Assembly: GCA_937858255.1 (NCBI GenBank)
Contig: CALLZQ010000465.1
Location: 1 to 8,255 of the forward strand
Length of the DNA stretch: 8,255 bases
Reading direction: 5' to 3'
Source of the DNA: an uncultured Tabrizicola sp.
Lineage (GTDB): Bacteria > Pseudomonadota > Alphaproteobacteria > Rhodobacterales > Rhodobacteraceae
Numbering within the stretch: position 1 is the first letter of the stretch; the number at the start of each line of letters is the position of its first letter. Below are positions 1 through 6,267 of this stretch, in pieces. The notes under the pieces are model-generated. The model was not told the origin of the DNA and did not search any database. It worked only from the letters and a program-made list of their open reading frames with translations. Position numbers and translations under genes: made by a program.

Positions 1-552
1 CTTCTCGAAGTTCAGCGCGATCACCGTTTCGCTGCGGCAGCCGTGGCGGGCCGGATCGGCCTTGAAGCTGGGGCAGTTGATGATGGTGAATTCCTGCTGG
101 AAGCCCGCGATCTCGTCGGCGTTGGGGCGGCGCAGCAGGTGGCGGATGAACAGCCCGTGCCAGGCCAGTTCGGTGACGACGCGAACGTCGAGGCGCAGTT
201 CGGGATCGGCGCCGGCATAAAGGTCCTGAACGAAGAAATCCTTGCCTTTCATATGCGCCAGCATGTCGGCATGCAGCACATCGAATTTCGCCGGGTCCAT
301 CGGGGCGTTGTTTTCCCACCAGATCGAGTTTTCAACCCCCGCGGTGCGGACCACGAACTTGTCCTTGGGCGAGCGGCCGGTATGCTTGCCGGTGGTGCAG
401 TAGAACGCGCCCCCCTTGCCAAGCGTGCCTTCGCCGCGGTTCAGCGCGGCTTCCACCAGCGCGGGTTCGATCAGGTTGTAATAAACGTTGCCCAGGCCGG
501 AAATTCCTTGGTCTTCAAGCCGGTTCTCCGGGTTCACACGTCCATTGATCAT
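1..552 (-). CDS. pckA: Phosphoenolpyruvate carboxykinase (ATP), N-terminal part, cut by window edge
   Basis: This gene converts oxaloacetate plus ATP to PEP, CO2 and ADP in the cytoplasm, the first committed step of gluconeogenesis from TCA intermediates. The first 184 codons are present, read from an ATG at 552-550, and the frame stays open to base 1. The N-terminus ([20 protein letters not shown]), the conserved [13 protein letters not shown] segment (residues 54-66) with its substrate-binding Arg at about residue 60, and the later FIRHLLRRP and [13 protein letters not shown] segments are typical of ATP-type PckA. The P-loop and metal ligands lie beyond the window. A GGGAG Shine-Dalgarno at 564-560, 7 nt from the ATG, supports the start. 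The gene is divergent from chvI, an arrangement known in rhizobia and Agrobacterium, where pckA is functionally linked to ChvG/ChvI. Identification is secure; the control of this copy is inferred. Confidence 0.96.
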   Translation of the reverse strand, partial: MINGRVNPENRLEDQGISGLGNVYYNLIEPALVEAALNRGEGTLGKGGAFYCTTGKHTGRSPKDKFVVRTAGVENSIWWENNAPMDPAKFDVLHADMLAHMKGKDFFVQDLYAGADPELRLDVRVVTELAWHGLFIRHLLRRPNADEIAGFQQEFTIINCPSFKADPARHGCRSETVIALNFEK

Positions 553-598
553 CTGCAAGCTCCCGATGCCGCCGCGCGGCAGTTCTACGGTTCCTGGC

Positions 599-643
599 GG
601 TATCCAGGGCCAAGGGATACCGATCCGGCCGGGCAGAGCCCGG
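599..643 (-). promoter_or_regulatory. Two adjacent inverted repeats in the presumed pckA leader
   Basis: Two perfect inverted repeats stand side by side. GGTATCC (599-605) faces GGATACC (615-621) across 9 nt, and CCGGGC (629-634) faces GCCCGG (638-643) across 3 nt. If pckA transcription starts near 650, both would fold as hairpins in its 5' UTR, ahead of the Shine-Dalgarno. A third short palindrome, GCCGCGCGGC, is at 571-580. Neither hairpin is followed by a T-run, so simple termination is unlikely. The 7-bp repeat could instead be a dimeric operator. Function is unknown. Confidence 0.4.
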
Positions 644-700
644 AGGATGCTCGCCCTATAACATGTCGGTTTCGTGATGGAACAGAAAGCATTGCCGTAG

Positions 701-732
701 TTAGCGCAACCAGTGCCGGTTTAGCGCAACCA
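701..732. repeat. 12-bp direct repeat TTAGCGCAACCA, 20-bp period
   Basis: TTAGCGCAACCA occurs at 701-712 and again, unchanged, at 721-732, so the copies lie two helical turns apart. The TTAGCGC core resembles the CG-centred half-sites of LacI-family operators. LacI-type regulators (PckR in Sinorhizobium, CceR in Rhodobacter) are known to control pckA and central carbon genes, which makes one of these a plausible ligand. The repeats lie about 150-180 bp upstream of the pckA ATG. They would be just upstream of the -35 region if the weak -10 at 661-656 is real. Confidence 0.55.
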
Positions 733-784
733 CCACGAAAAGGTGAGGCAAATTAGTCAAACCTCCGGTTTTTTACGCTGTGCT

Positions 785-825
785 GATTCGGGATTGACGG
801 CCGATTCGAAACTCTTTGTTGATTC
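785..825. promoter_or_regulatory. Three GANTC (CcrM-type methylation) sites 18 bp apart upstream of chvI
   Basis: GATTC occurs at 785-789, 803-807 and 821-825, with exact 18-bp spacing. Each copy matches GANTC, the target of the cell-cycle DNA methyltransferase CcrM in Alphaproteobacteria. Two more sites follow at 895-899 (GAATC, in the first chvI codons) and 961-965. By eye I found only about a dozen others in the rest of the window, so this cluster is dense. It overlaps the candidate -35 TTGACG at 794-799. Whether methylation affects chvI transcription is unknown. Confidence 0.45.
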
Positions 826-887
826 CACCCCCGGGAAAGCGGACAATGGCGCAAAACAACAATATGAGCAGTGAAGGATAGCCAAAG

Positions 888-1589
888 ATGTCGAGAATCG
901 CGCTGGTCGACGATGACCGCAATATTCTTACTTCGGTATCGATGACGCTCGAGGCCGAGGGATTCGAGGTCGAGACCTATAATGACGGCCAGGCCGCACT
1001 TGATGCGTTCAACAAGCGCATGCCGGACATGGCCGTGCTGGATATCAAGATGCCGCGCATGGACGGGATGGATCTGTTGCAGCGCCTGCGGCAGAAAACC
1101 TCGATGCCGGTGATCTTCCTGACCTCGAAGGACGATGAGATCGACGAGGTTCTGGGCCTGCGCATGGGCGCGGACGATTATGTGAAAAAGCCCTTTTCCC
1201 AGAGGCTTCTGGTCGAACGCATCCGTGCGCTGTTGCGCCGGCAGGAGGCGATCTCTACTGGTGAGGTCGCCACGAGCGAGGAAAACAAGGTCATCGTGCG
1301 CGGCTCTCTGACGATGGACCCGCTGCGCCATTCGGTAACCTGGAAGGGTAAGGAAGTCACCCTGACCGTCACCGAGTTCCTGCTGTTGCAGGCGCTCGCG
1401 CAGCGTCCGGGTTTCGTGAAGTCGCGCGATCAGCTGATGGACGTGGCCTATGACGATCAGGTCTATGTTGACGACCGCACCATCGACAGCCACATCAAGC
1501 GCCTGCGCAAGAAGATGCGCAGCGCCGATGACGAGTTTTCCGCCATCGAAACGCTTTACGGCATCGGCTATCGTTACAACGAAGAATGA
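888..1589 (+). CDS. chvI: Response regulator ChvI (OmpR/PhoB family)
   Basis: This is the cytoplasmic DNA-binding response regulator paired with ChvG. It has 233 aa, the usual size. The receiver domain (about residues 1-120) has acidic Asp8-Asp9-Asp10, phospho-acceptor Asp52 in [11 protein letters not shown], switch Thr79 and conserved Lys101 before Pro102. The C-terminal winged helix (about 135-230) contains the recognition helix region [17 protein letters not shown]. ChvI rather than another OmpR-type regulator is supported by sequence character and by its place beside chvG, hprK and pckA. The ATG at 888 has an AAGGA Shine-Dalgarno at 874-878, spacing 9. A tiny frame (846-881) ends over this site. 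The stop overlaps the chvG start (ATGA), indicating translational coupling. In rhizobia the pair responds to acid or envelope stress and controls exopolysaccharide and motility genes; the signal here is inferred. Confidence 0.95.
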   Translation: MSRIALVDDDRNILTSVSMTLEAEGFEVETYNDGQAALDAFNKRMPDMAVLDIKMPRMDGMDLLQRLRQKTSMPVIFLTSKDDEIDEVLGLRMGADDYVKKPFSQRLLVERIRALLRRQEAISTGEVATSEENKVIVRGSLTMDPLRHSVTWKGKEVTLTVTEFLLLQALAQRPGFVKSRDQLMDVAYDDQVYVDDRTIDSHIKRLRKKMRSADDEFSAIETLYGIGYRYNEE

Positions 1590-3313
1590 CAATCGCGGGA
1601 CGGATAGGATTGGGTAGGGCCAGACCCAAAAGAGCCAAGCCGGATGTCGTGCTCGGCGAAGACTGGGTCTCGGCCGAGGTCGGGGAAGGTTTGGAGGAAA
1701 GCCGCCAGAAGCGTGGCTTCATCCTGATCAACCGCTCGCCGCTTGCCCGCAAGATCATCACGTTCAACCTGCTGGCGATGATCGTGCTTGTCGCCGGAGT
1801 TCTTTACCTGAATCCTTTCCGTGCCTCGCTGGTGTTGCAACGCGAAGTTGGTCTGGTGAATGAAGCGCAGCTGATCGCCGATGTGTTTGAGGCGATCCTG
1901 CCGGTGAATGTGCCGGTCAACATGGCGGCCGGCGATGGCATCGACGTGACCGACACCATTGCCGAGCTGGAGCTGCCCGACGGGGCGGAGCTGTTCGTTT
2001 TCGACCCCGGCAGCAACTTGATCGGCGGTTCCGACAGCGTTGCACGCCGGCCACCGGAAGAAGTTCATGGCTTCGGCGTCGATCATCGCTCGACCCTGAT
2101 TACCGATTTCCTGAACCGCCTTTGGGAGGGGATCGCGGGGTTGTTCGCGGACAAGGGTGTCGACGGCGAACCCGCCAGCGTGCAGGAGATGGTGCGCGAA
2201 CTGGTGCCGGAAGCCTTGGGTGGAACCACCCAGGTCGCTTCGCGCAAGACGCCGGCCGGGGCCGCGATCTTTGCGGTCGCCACGCCCGTGCGCCACGGAA
2301 ACCAGGTGGTGGGCGTGGTCGGGCTGACCTCGGTCGCCGGCGAGATCGACCAGCTTGTCCGGGTGGAGCGCGAGCAGGTCCTGCAGATGTTCGTCATCGC
2401 GGTGATCGTGTCGATCGGCCTCAGCCTCGTGCTGGCCTCAACCATCGCCAACCCTCTGAGCGATCTGGCCGCCGCGGCCGAAATCGGGCGCGACAAGAAC
2501 GCCCGCAAGATGAGCCCGTCGCGCGTGCGCATCCCCGACCTGACCGCACGGCCGGATGAGATCGGGCGGCTGTCGGGCGCGATGCGGGGCATGGTGGCGG
2601 CGCTTTACGACCGGATCGACGCCAACGAACAATTCGCCGCCGATGTGGCGCATGAGATCAAGAACCCGCTAGCGAGCCTGCGTTCGGCCGTGGCTTCGAT
2701 GCATGTGGCCAAGCGCGACGATCAGCGCACGCGGCTGCTGGAAGTGATTGACCACGATGTGCGCCGCCTCGACCGGCTGGTCAGCGATATTTCCAATGCC
2801 TCGCGCCTCGATAGCGAGCTGGTCAAAGAACAGGAAGAAGAGTTCAACCTGACCCGCACCCTGTCGAATCTCAGCGACTATCTGGGGGAACAGGCCGCGA
2901 CCAAGGGGATTGAACTGATCACCGACTTCCCCGCCGATCCGATACGGATCAACGGGCTGGAGGCGCGACTGGCGCAGGTCTTCGTCAACCTGATCACCAA
3001 TGCCATTTCCTTTTGCGAAGATGGCGATGCGGTGCGGGTCTGGGCAAGGCGGCGCGACAACCGGGTGCTGATCGTGGTCGAGGATACCGGCCCGGGCATT
3101 CCCGAACAGGCCCTGACCAAGATCTTCAAACGCTTTTACTCGGAACGGCCCAAGAATGATTTCGGCAATAACTCGGGTCTGGGCCTGTCGATTTCAAAGC
3201 AGATCGTCGAGGCGCATGGCGGCGTGATCTGGGCCGAGAATATCCGCCCGACCACCGCCGATGCGACATCCGAGCCGCTGGGCGCGCGCTTTGTCGTGGG
3301 CCTACCGGTCTGA
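1586..3313 (+). CDS. chvG: Sensor histidine kinase ChvG (ExoS-like)
   Basis: This is an inner-membrane sensor kinase of 575 aa that phosphorylates ChvI. It has an N-terminal cytoplasmic tail of about 55 residues and a first membrane helix at about 57-75 ([16 protein letters not shown]). A periplasmic sensor domain of roughly 190 residues follows, then a second helix at about 268-287 ([20 protein letters not shown]) and a HAMP linker to about 340. The HisKA domain has phospho-acceptor His356 in [16 protein letters not shown]. The ATPase domain has the N box (NLITNA, Asn468 and Asn472), G1 box DTGPGIP (500-506) and G2 box [17 protein letters not shown] (from 530). All catalytic motifs look intact. 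The ATG overlaps the chvI stop by 4 bp. The long cytoplasmic N-tail fits alphaproteobacterial ChvG, which in some species is held inactive by the periplasmic inhibitor ExoR; no ExoR gene is in this window. Confidence 0.95.
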   Translation: MTIAGRIGLGRARPKRAKPDVVLGEDWVSAEVGEGLEESRQKRGFILINRSPLARKIITFNLLAMIVLVAGVLYLNPFRASLVLQREVGLVNEAQLIADVFEAILPVNVPVNMAAGDGIDVTDTIAELELPDGAELFVFDPGSNLIGGSDSVARRPPEEVHGFGVDHRSTLITDFLNRLWEGIAGLFADKGVDGEPASVQEMVRELVPEALGGTTQVASRKTPAGAAIFAVATPVRHGNQVVGVVGLTSVAGEIDQLVRVEREQVLQMFVIAVIVSIGLSLVLASTIANPLSDLAAAAEIGRDKNARKMSPSRVRIPDLTARPDEIGRLSGAMRGMVAALYDRIDANEQFAADVAHEIKNPLASLRSAVASMHVAKRDDQRTRLLEVIDHDVRRLDRLVSDISNASRLDSELVKEQEEEFNLTRTLSNLSDYLGEQAATKGIELITDFPADPIRINGLEARLAQVFVNLITNAISFCEDGDAVRVWARRRDNRVLIVVEDTGPGIPEQALTKIFKRFYSERPKNDFGNNSGLGLSISKQIVEAHGGVIWAENIRPTTADATSEPLGARFVVGLPV

Positions 3314-3322
3314 CGCCGGTCG

Positions 3323-3751
3323 ATGGAAGAGAACCTGCATGCCACGGCCGTTGCGATTGACGGTCGTGGCCTTTTGATTCTGGGGCGGGCAGGGGCCGGC
3401 AAATCCAGTCTGGCCATGCGCTTGATGGCGCTGGGGGCCGGGCTGGTGGCGGATGATCGGGTGCTGGTTCGCCGTCAGGATGAGTGTCTGACCGCCTGGG
3501 CCCCGGCGCCGCTGGCCGGGTTGATCGAGGCGCGGGGAATTGGCCTGCTGCGCGCACCGTATCAGCCAGAGGTCGATCTGACCGCTGTGGTCGATCTGGA
3601 CCAACCCGAGACTGACCGATTGCCACCCCTGCGACACTATCCCATTCTGGGGGTGACACTTCCCCTTGTTCTTGGCCAGCAAAGCGACCATTTTCCCTTT
3701 GGGTTGATGCTTTACATGCGCTATGGGCGCGGCGATCAGGGGCAAAGATGA
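3323..3751 (+). CDS. hprK: Short HPr kinase/phosphorylase (C-terminal catalytic domain only)
   Basis: This enzyme phosphorylates and dephosphorylates HPr on a serine, here most likely Ser46 of the HPr encoded downstream. It has 142 aa, against about 310 in Firmicutes. It consists of the kinase domain alone, as is normal in Alphaproteobacteria. The Walker A loop GRAGAGKSS is at 21-29, with an acidic pair Asp44-Asp45 (VADDRV) and the family signature [11 protein letters not shown] at 66-76. The start at 3323 gives the expected N-terminus ([12 protein letters not shown]). There is no recognisable Shine-Dalgarno, and a short stem (ACCGG 3304-3308 with CCGGT 3316-3320) spans the chvG stop, so translation probably depends on ribosomes finishing chvG 9 bp upstream. 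The stop overlaps rapZ (ATGA). In Sinorhizobium, HPrK works with HPr in catabolite control. Confidence 0.94.
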   Translation: MEENLHATAVAIDGRGLLILGRAGAGKSSLAMRLMALGAGLVADDRVLVRRQDECLTAWAPAPLAGLIEARGIGLLRAPYQPEVDLTAVVDLDQPETDRLPPLRHYPILGVTLPLVLGQQSDHFPFGLMLYMRYGRGDQGQR

Positions 3752-4689
3752 CGGGGTCTGGCGACAACAGCGCGGATCGGGGCGATACCATTCGCCTGGT
3801 GCTGGTGACCGGCCCCTCGGGTGCGGGGCGCTCGACCGCGATCAAGGCGTTCGAGGATATCGGCTATGAAGTGATCGACAACCTGCCGATGAGCTTTGTG
3901 CATCGTCTGGTCGAGATTGAGCCTTCGGGCCGCCCCATCGCGCTGGGGATCGACGTGCGCAACCGTGATTTCAACGCCCAGACCCTGATCGAGCTGATTG
4001 ACAGGCTGACGCGAAATCCACGGGTGGATTTGGATGTCCTGTATCTCGACTGCCAGCCCGGGGTGTTGATCCGCCGCTTTAGTGAGACCCGGCGGCGGCA
4101 TCCGCTGGCCCCGGACCAGAGCCCGGAAGAGGGGGTCGAGCGCGAGATCGATCTGCTGGGCCCGATCCGTGTGCGGGCCGATCATATGATCGACACCAGC
4201 GATCTGACAGTGCATGGGCTGAAAGAGCAGGTTTCGCGCTGGTATGCCGTGGGTACGGCGCCGGGGCTGTCGGTTTCTGTCCAGAGTTTCAGTTACAAGC
4301 GGGGCCTGCCGCGGGGCCTCGACATGATTTTCGATTGCCGGTTTTTGCGTAATCCGCATTGGGACCCGGGTTTGCGTCCGCTCGACGGGCGGGATGCGGC
4401 AGTTGCGGCCTATGTCACGGCCGACCCCAGATTCGCCGAATTCTACCAGAAGCTGCGGGACCTGCTGCTCTTTCTCCTGCCCGCCCATAAGGATGAGGGG
4501 AAATCCCATCTGTCGATCGGGTTCGGGTGTACCGGCGGGCAACACAGATCGGTTCTGATGACCGAATTGCTTGCCAATGCACTTGCAGAAACCGGATGGG
4601 CAGTGTCAAAACGTCATCGGGAACTGGAAAGGCGGGCCGCCGTCGCTGCCGTGGCAAGCGGGGCCGCCAACGGGGTGGAAAACGCGTGA
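3748..4689 (+). CDS. rapZ: RapZ (YvcJ-family) nucleotide-binding / RNase adaptor protein
   Basis: This is a cytoplasmic P-loop protein of 313 aa. In E. coli RapZ presents the GlmZ sRNA to RNase E and so controls amino-sugar synthesis; in Alphaproteobacteria its target is not settled. The N-terminal domain has a Walker A-like loop GPSGAGRST at 22-30, in which Arg28 replaces the usual Lys, followed by [13 protein letters not shown] and [12 protein letters not shown]. The C-terminal domain has the family signatures [20 protein letters not shown] and [10 protein letters not shown] (260-269), and ends in the conserved KRHRELERR with an extra Ala-rich tail of about 16 residues. It overlaps hprK by 4 bp upstream, and its stop overlaps the GTG of the EIIA gene. 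Its position among PTS regulators matches other Alphaproteobacteria. Whether it binds nucleotide normally with Arg28 is open. Confidence 0.94.
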   Translation: MTGSGDNSADRGDTIRLVLVTGPSGAGRSTAIKAFEDIGYEVIDNLPMSFVHRLVEIEPSGRPIALGIDVRNRDFNAQTLIELIDRLTRNPRVDLDVLYLDCQPGVLIRRFSETRRRHPLAPDQSPEEGVEREIDLLGPIRVRADHMIDTSDLTVHGLKEQVSRWYAVGTAPGLSVSVQSFSYKRGLPRGLDMIFDCRFLRNPHWDPGLRPLDGRDAAVAAYVTADPRFAEFYQKLRDLLLFLLPAHKDEGKSHLSIGFGCTGGQHRSVLMTELLANALAETGWAVSKRHRELERRAAVAAVASGAANGVENA

Positions 4690-5081
4690 TCGGAATCGTG
4701 ATCGTGGCACATGGCGGGCTGGCCCGAGAGTATCTCTCGGCGGTTGAGCATGTGGTCGGCAAGCAAGACCAGATGCGCGCCATCGCCATCGAGGACGACC
4801 ATGATCGCAGCGCGAAGCAAGCCGAAATCTGCGGCGCGGCCGATGCTGTGGACAGCGGCGATGGTGTGGTGGTGGTGACGGATATGTTCGGTGGTTCGCC
4901 GTCGAACCTGTCGTTGATGGCCTGTTGCGGGCCGGACCGGCGCATTGTCTATGGCGCCAATCTGCCAATGCTGATCAAGCTGACCAAATCGCGTGAGCTT
5001 GAAATCGCCGAGGCCGTCGCCGCCGCGCTGGATGCGGGGCGCAAATATATCAACAGCCTGGACCTGGGCAAAGGGGCATAG
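4686..5081 (+). CDS. manX: PTS EIIA component, mannose/fructose family, stand-alone regulatory type
   Basis: This is a small cytoplasmic phosphotransfer protein of 131 aa, equal to one EIIA-Man domain. Phospho-acceptor His9 is in [10 protein letters not shown], and the conserved [10 protein letters not shown] motif is at 65-74. Nothing here encodes the IIB, IIC or IID parts of a sugar permease, so it should be a regulatory acceptor of phosphate from HPr, as known for this gene set in Alphaproteobacteria. I chose the GTG at 4686. It gives the exact family N-terminus, overlaps the rapZ stop (GTGA) and has GGTGGA at 4674-4679 with 6-nt spacing. The same frame stays open upstream inside rapZ, but that stretch is not EIIA-like. 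The gene lies 3 bp before the HPr start. What the phosphorylated protein controls is unknown. Confidence 0.94.
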   Translation: MIGIVIVAHGGLAREYLSAVEHVVGKQDQMRAIAIEDDHDRSAKQAEICGAADAVDSGDGVVVVTDMFGGSPSNLSLMACCGPDRRIVYGANLPMLIKLTKSRELEIAEAVAAALDAGRKYINSLDLGKGA

Positions 5082-5084
5082 CGT

Positions 5085-5354
5085 TTGGCCGTCAAGACAT
5101 TGAAGATCGTCAATGAAAAGGGCCTGCACGCGCGTGCGTCGGCCAAGTTCGTCGAAGTGGTCGAAGCCCACGAGGCCCGCGCGAATGTCAGCAAGGATGG
5201 CATGACCGTCTCGGGCGACTCGATCATGGGGCTTTTGATGTTGGCAGCCTCGCGCGGAACCTCTATTGAGGTGGAAACGTCTGGCGATGAGGCCGAGCCT
5301 CTGGCCGAGGCGCTTGAAAAGCTTGTCGCCAATCGGTTCGGAGAGGATTTCTGA
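5085..5354 (+). CDS. ptsH: Phosphocarrier protein HPr
   Basis: HPr carries phosphate from enzyme I to EIIA and is the target of HprK. It has 89 aa, the usual size. Enzyme I phosphorylates His15 in NEKGLHARAS; the regulatory Ser46 lies in VSGDSIMGLLMLAA (42-55), so both sites are intact. The start is TTG at 5085, with AAGGGG at 5071-5076 and 8-nt spacing; it gives the expected N-terminus AVKTLKIVNEKG. It directly follows the EIIA gene and completes the HprK-HPr-EIIA set. The enzyme I gene is not in the window and must be elsewhere. A small hairpin follows immediately after the stop and may separate this operon from the acyltransferase. Confidence 0.96.
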   Translation: MAVKTLKIVNEKGLHARASAKFVEVVEAHEARANVSKDGMTVSGDSIMGLLMLAASRGTSIEVETSGDEAEPLAEALEKLVANRFGEDF

Positions 5355-5372
5355 CCCGATCCGGCGGGTCGG
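5351..5372 (+). promoter_or_regulatory. Intercistronic hairpin after ptsH
   Basis: GACCCG (5353-5358) pairs with CGGGTC (5365-5370) around the loop ATCCGG; a T-G and a C-G pair can extend the stem to 8 bp. It starts within the ptsH stop codon and lies just before the presumed ribosome binding site of the acyltransferase. No T-run follows, so it is more likely an mRNA-end or partial attenuation element than a full terminator. Confidence 0.35.
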
Positions 5373-5388
5373 AAAAGGCGCTTTGATC

Positions 5389-6267
5389 TTGGGCGAAAAG
5401 TCTCGGGCAGATACCCCCCTTGCGGCAGAGCCGCCGGCGCCTGCGTCCCGGCAATATGACATGCGGCGGCTGTCTTATGCCGGCACGTTTACCAACCCAT
5501 TCAAGGCAGGCAGCATTCGTACAATCGAATGGCTGACCGCCAAGGTCACGCTTTTGCGGATGATCCGCGAGTTTGAGCGGTCGGGGGCACCTTTCGGTGC
5601 GCCTTTCTGGCCCAAGGCCCTGCGGCAGATGGGGATCCGCATCGACACCCCCGCCGAGGAAATCGCGCAGATTCCGGCCACTGGCCCGGTCGTTGTGGTG
5701 GCAAATCATCCGCATGGGCTGGTGGACGGCATGGTGCTGGCAGAGATCGTCAACCGCGTCCGGTCCGATTTCAAGATCCTGACACGCTCATTGCTGACCG
5801 GTATCCCCGAGATCGAAGAATTCATCATCCCGGTCCCGTTCCCGCATGAGGAAAACGCCCGGGAGGCCGGGCTTGAAATGCGGCAACGCGCGATGGAGGT
5901 GCTGCGCCAGGGCGGTGTGATCATCCTGTTCCCCGCAGGCAAGGTCGCCAGTTCCGAGACGTTTTTCGGCCCGGCGATTGAGGGGGAGTGGAACCCCTTC
6001 ACCCATAAGATGATCATGCGCTCGGGCGCGACGGTGGTGCCGGTGCATTTCACCGGGCAGAACACGCGGGCCTATCAGATCGCCAACCGGCTGTCGGCGA
6101 CGCTGCGGCAGGGGCTGCTGCTGTATGAGATCCGCAAGGCCCTGTTTCGTCCGCAGCGCCCGGTGATCGGGGCGCCGATCCCGCCCGAGGCGTTGCGGGA
6201 ATGGCAAGGAAACCCGCGCGGCTTTCTGACATGGCTGCGCGGGGTGACGCTGGATCTGCGGCCCTAA
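5389..6267 (+). CDS. PlsC-like 1-acyl-sn-glycerol-3-phosphate / lysophospholipid acyltransferase family protein
   Basis: This is predicted to transfer an acyl chain to a lysophospholipid or similar acceptor at the inner face of the membrane. It is about 292 aa from the chosen TTG at 5389. The catalytic block is NHPHGLVDG (His107, Asp113), in which His and Asp are five residues apart rather than the four of classical PlsC. This matches the NHPxGxxDG acyltransferase subgroup. A second block, LFPAGKVASS, with Phe181, is the equivalent of FPEGTRS. The start is uncertain: TTG 5389 has AAAAGG at 5373-5378 with loose spacing, TTG 5383 is possible, and the first ATG (5461) would drop about 24 residues, including a Tyr-Asp that I think is shared with relatives. 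The gene lies 34 bp after ptsH on the same strand, so it may be cotranscribed. Its acceptor is unknown. Confidence 0.85.
   Translation: MGEKSRADTPLAAEPPAPASRQYDMRRLSYAGTFTNPFKAGSIRTIEWLTAKVTLLRMIREFERSGAPFGAPFWPKALRQMGIRIDTPAEEIAQIPATGPVVVVANHPHGLVDGMVLAEIVNRVRSDFKILTRSLLTGIPEIEEFIIPVPFPHEENAREAGLEMRQRAMEVLRQGGVIILFPAGKVASSETFFGPAIEGEWNPFTHKMIMRSGATVVPVHFTGQNTRAYQIANRLSATLRQGLLLYEIRKALFRPQRPVIGAPIPPEALREWQGNPRGFLTWLRGVTLDLRP

Larger units (their letters stand above)
553..887. promoter_or_regulatory. Divergent pckA / chvI intergenic control region
   Basis: This 335-bp gap has no convincing full-length gene. It must hold the promoters of pckA (minus) and of the chvI operon (plus). A weak candidate -10 for pckA is TTATAG on the minus strand at 661-656, with no good -35. 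For chvI, TTGACG at 794-799 is a fair -35, but no good -10 follows at 16-18 bp. Other visible elements are listed separately: inverted repeats at 599-643, a direct repeat at 701-732 and spaced GANTC sites at 785-825. A small hairpin with arms AAACC (759-763) and GGTTT (767-771), followed by three more T, lies between the two sides. It is too short to call a terminator. Promoter positions are guesses. Confidence 0.6.

Noticed and set aside
43..756. Long plus-strand open frame of 237 codons over pckA
   Set aside because: It runs antisense to the clear pckA coding frame and its protein has no recognisable motif; the pckA frame explains the base composition.
759..774. Terminator-like AAACC/GGTTT hairpin with T-run in the pckA-chvI gap
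   Set aside because: The stem is only 5 bp and weak, and no gene ends upstream of it on the plus strand.
753..2296. Long minus-strand open frames opposite chvI and chvG
   Set aside because: They are antisense to well-supported genes, a common effect of high-GC codon bias, and have no family motifs.
4527..4685. N-terminal extension of the EIIA gene to an ATG at 4527
   Set aside because: The extra residues overlap rapZ and are unlike EIIA; the GTG at 4686 gives the exact family N-terminus with a good ribosome site.
5266..5388. Acyltransferase start at ATG 5266 inside ptsH
   Set aside because: It would overlap ptsH by about 90 bp, and the extra residues are a frame-shifted reading of HPr.
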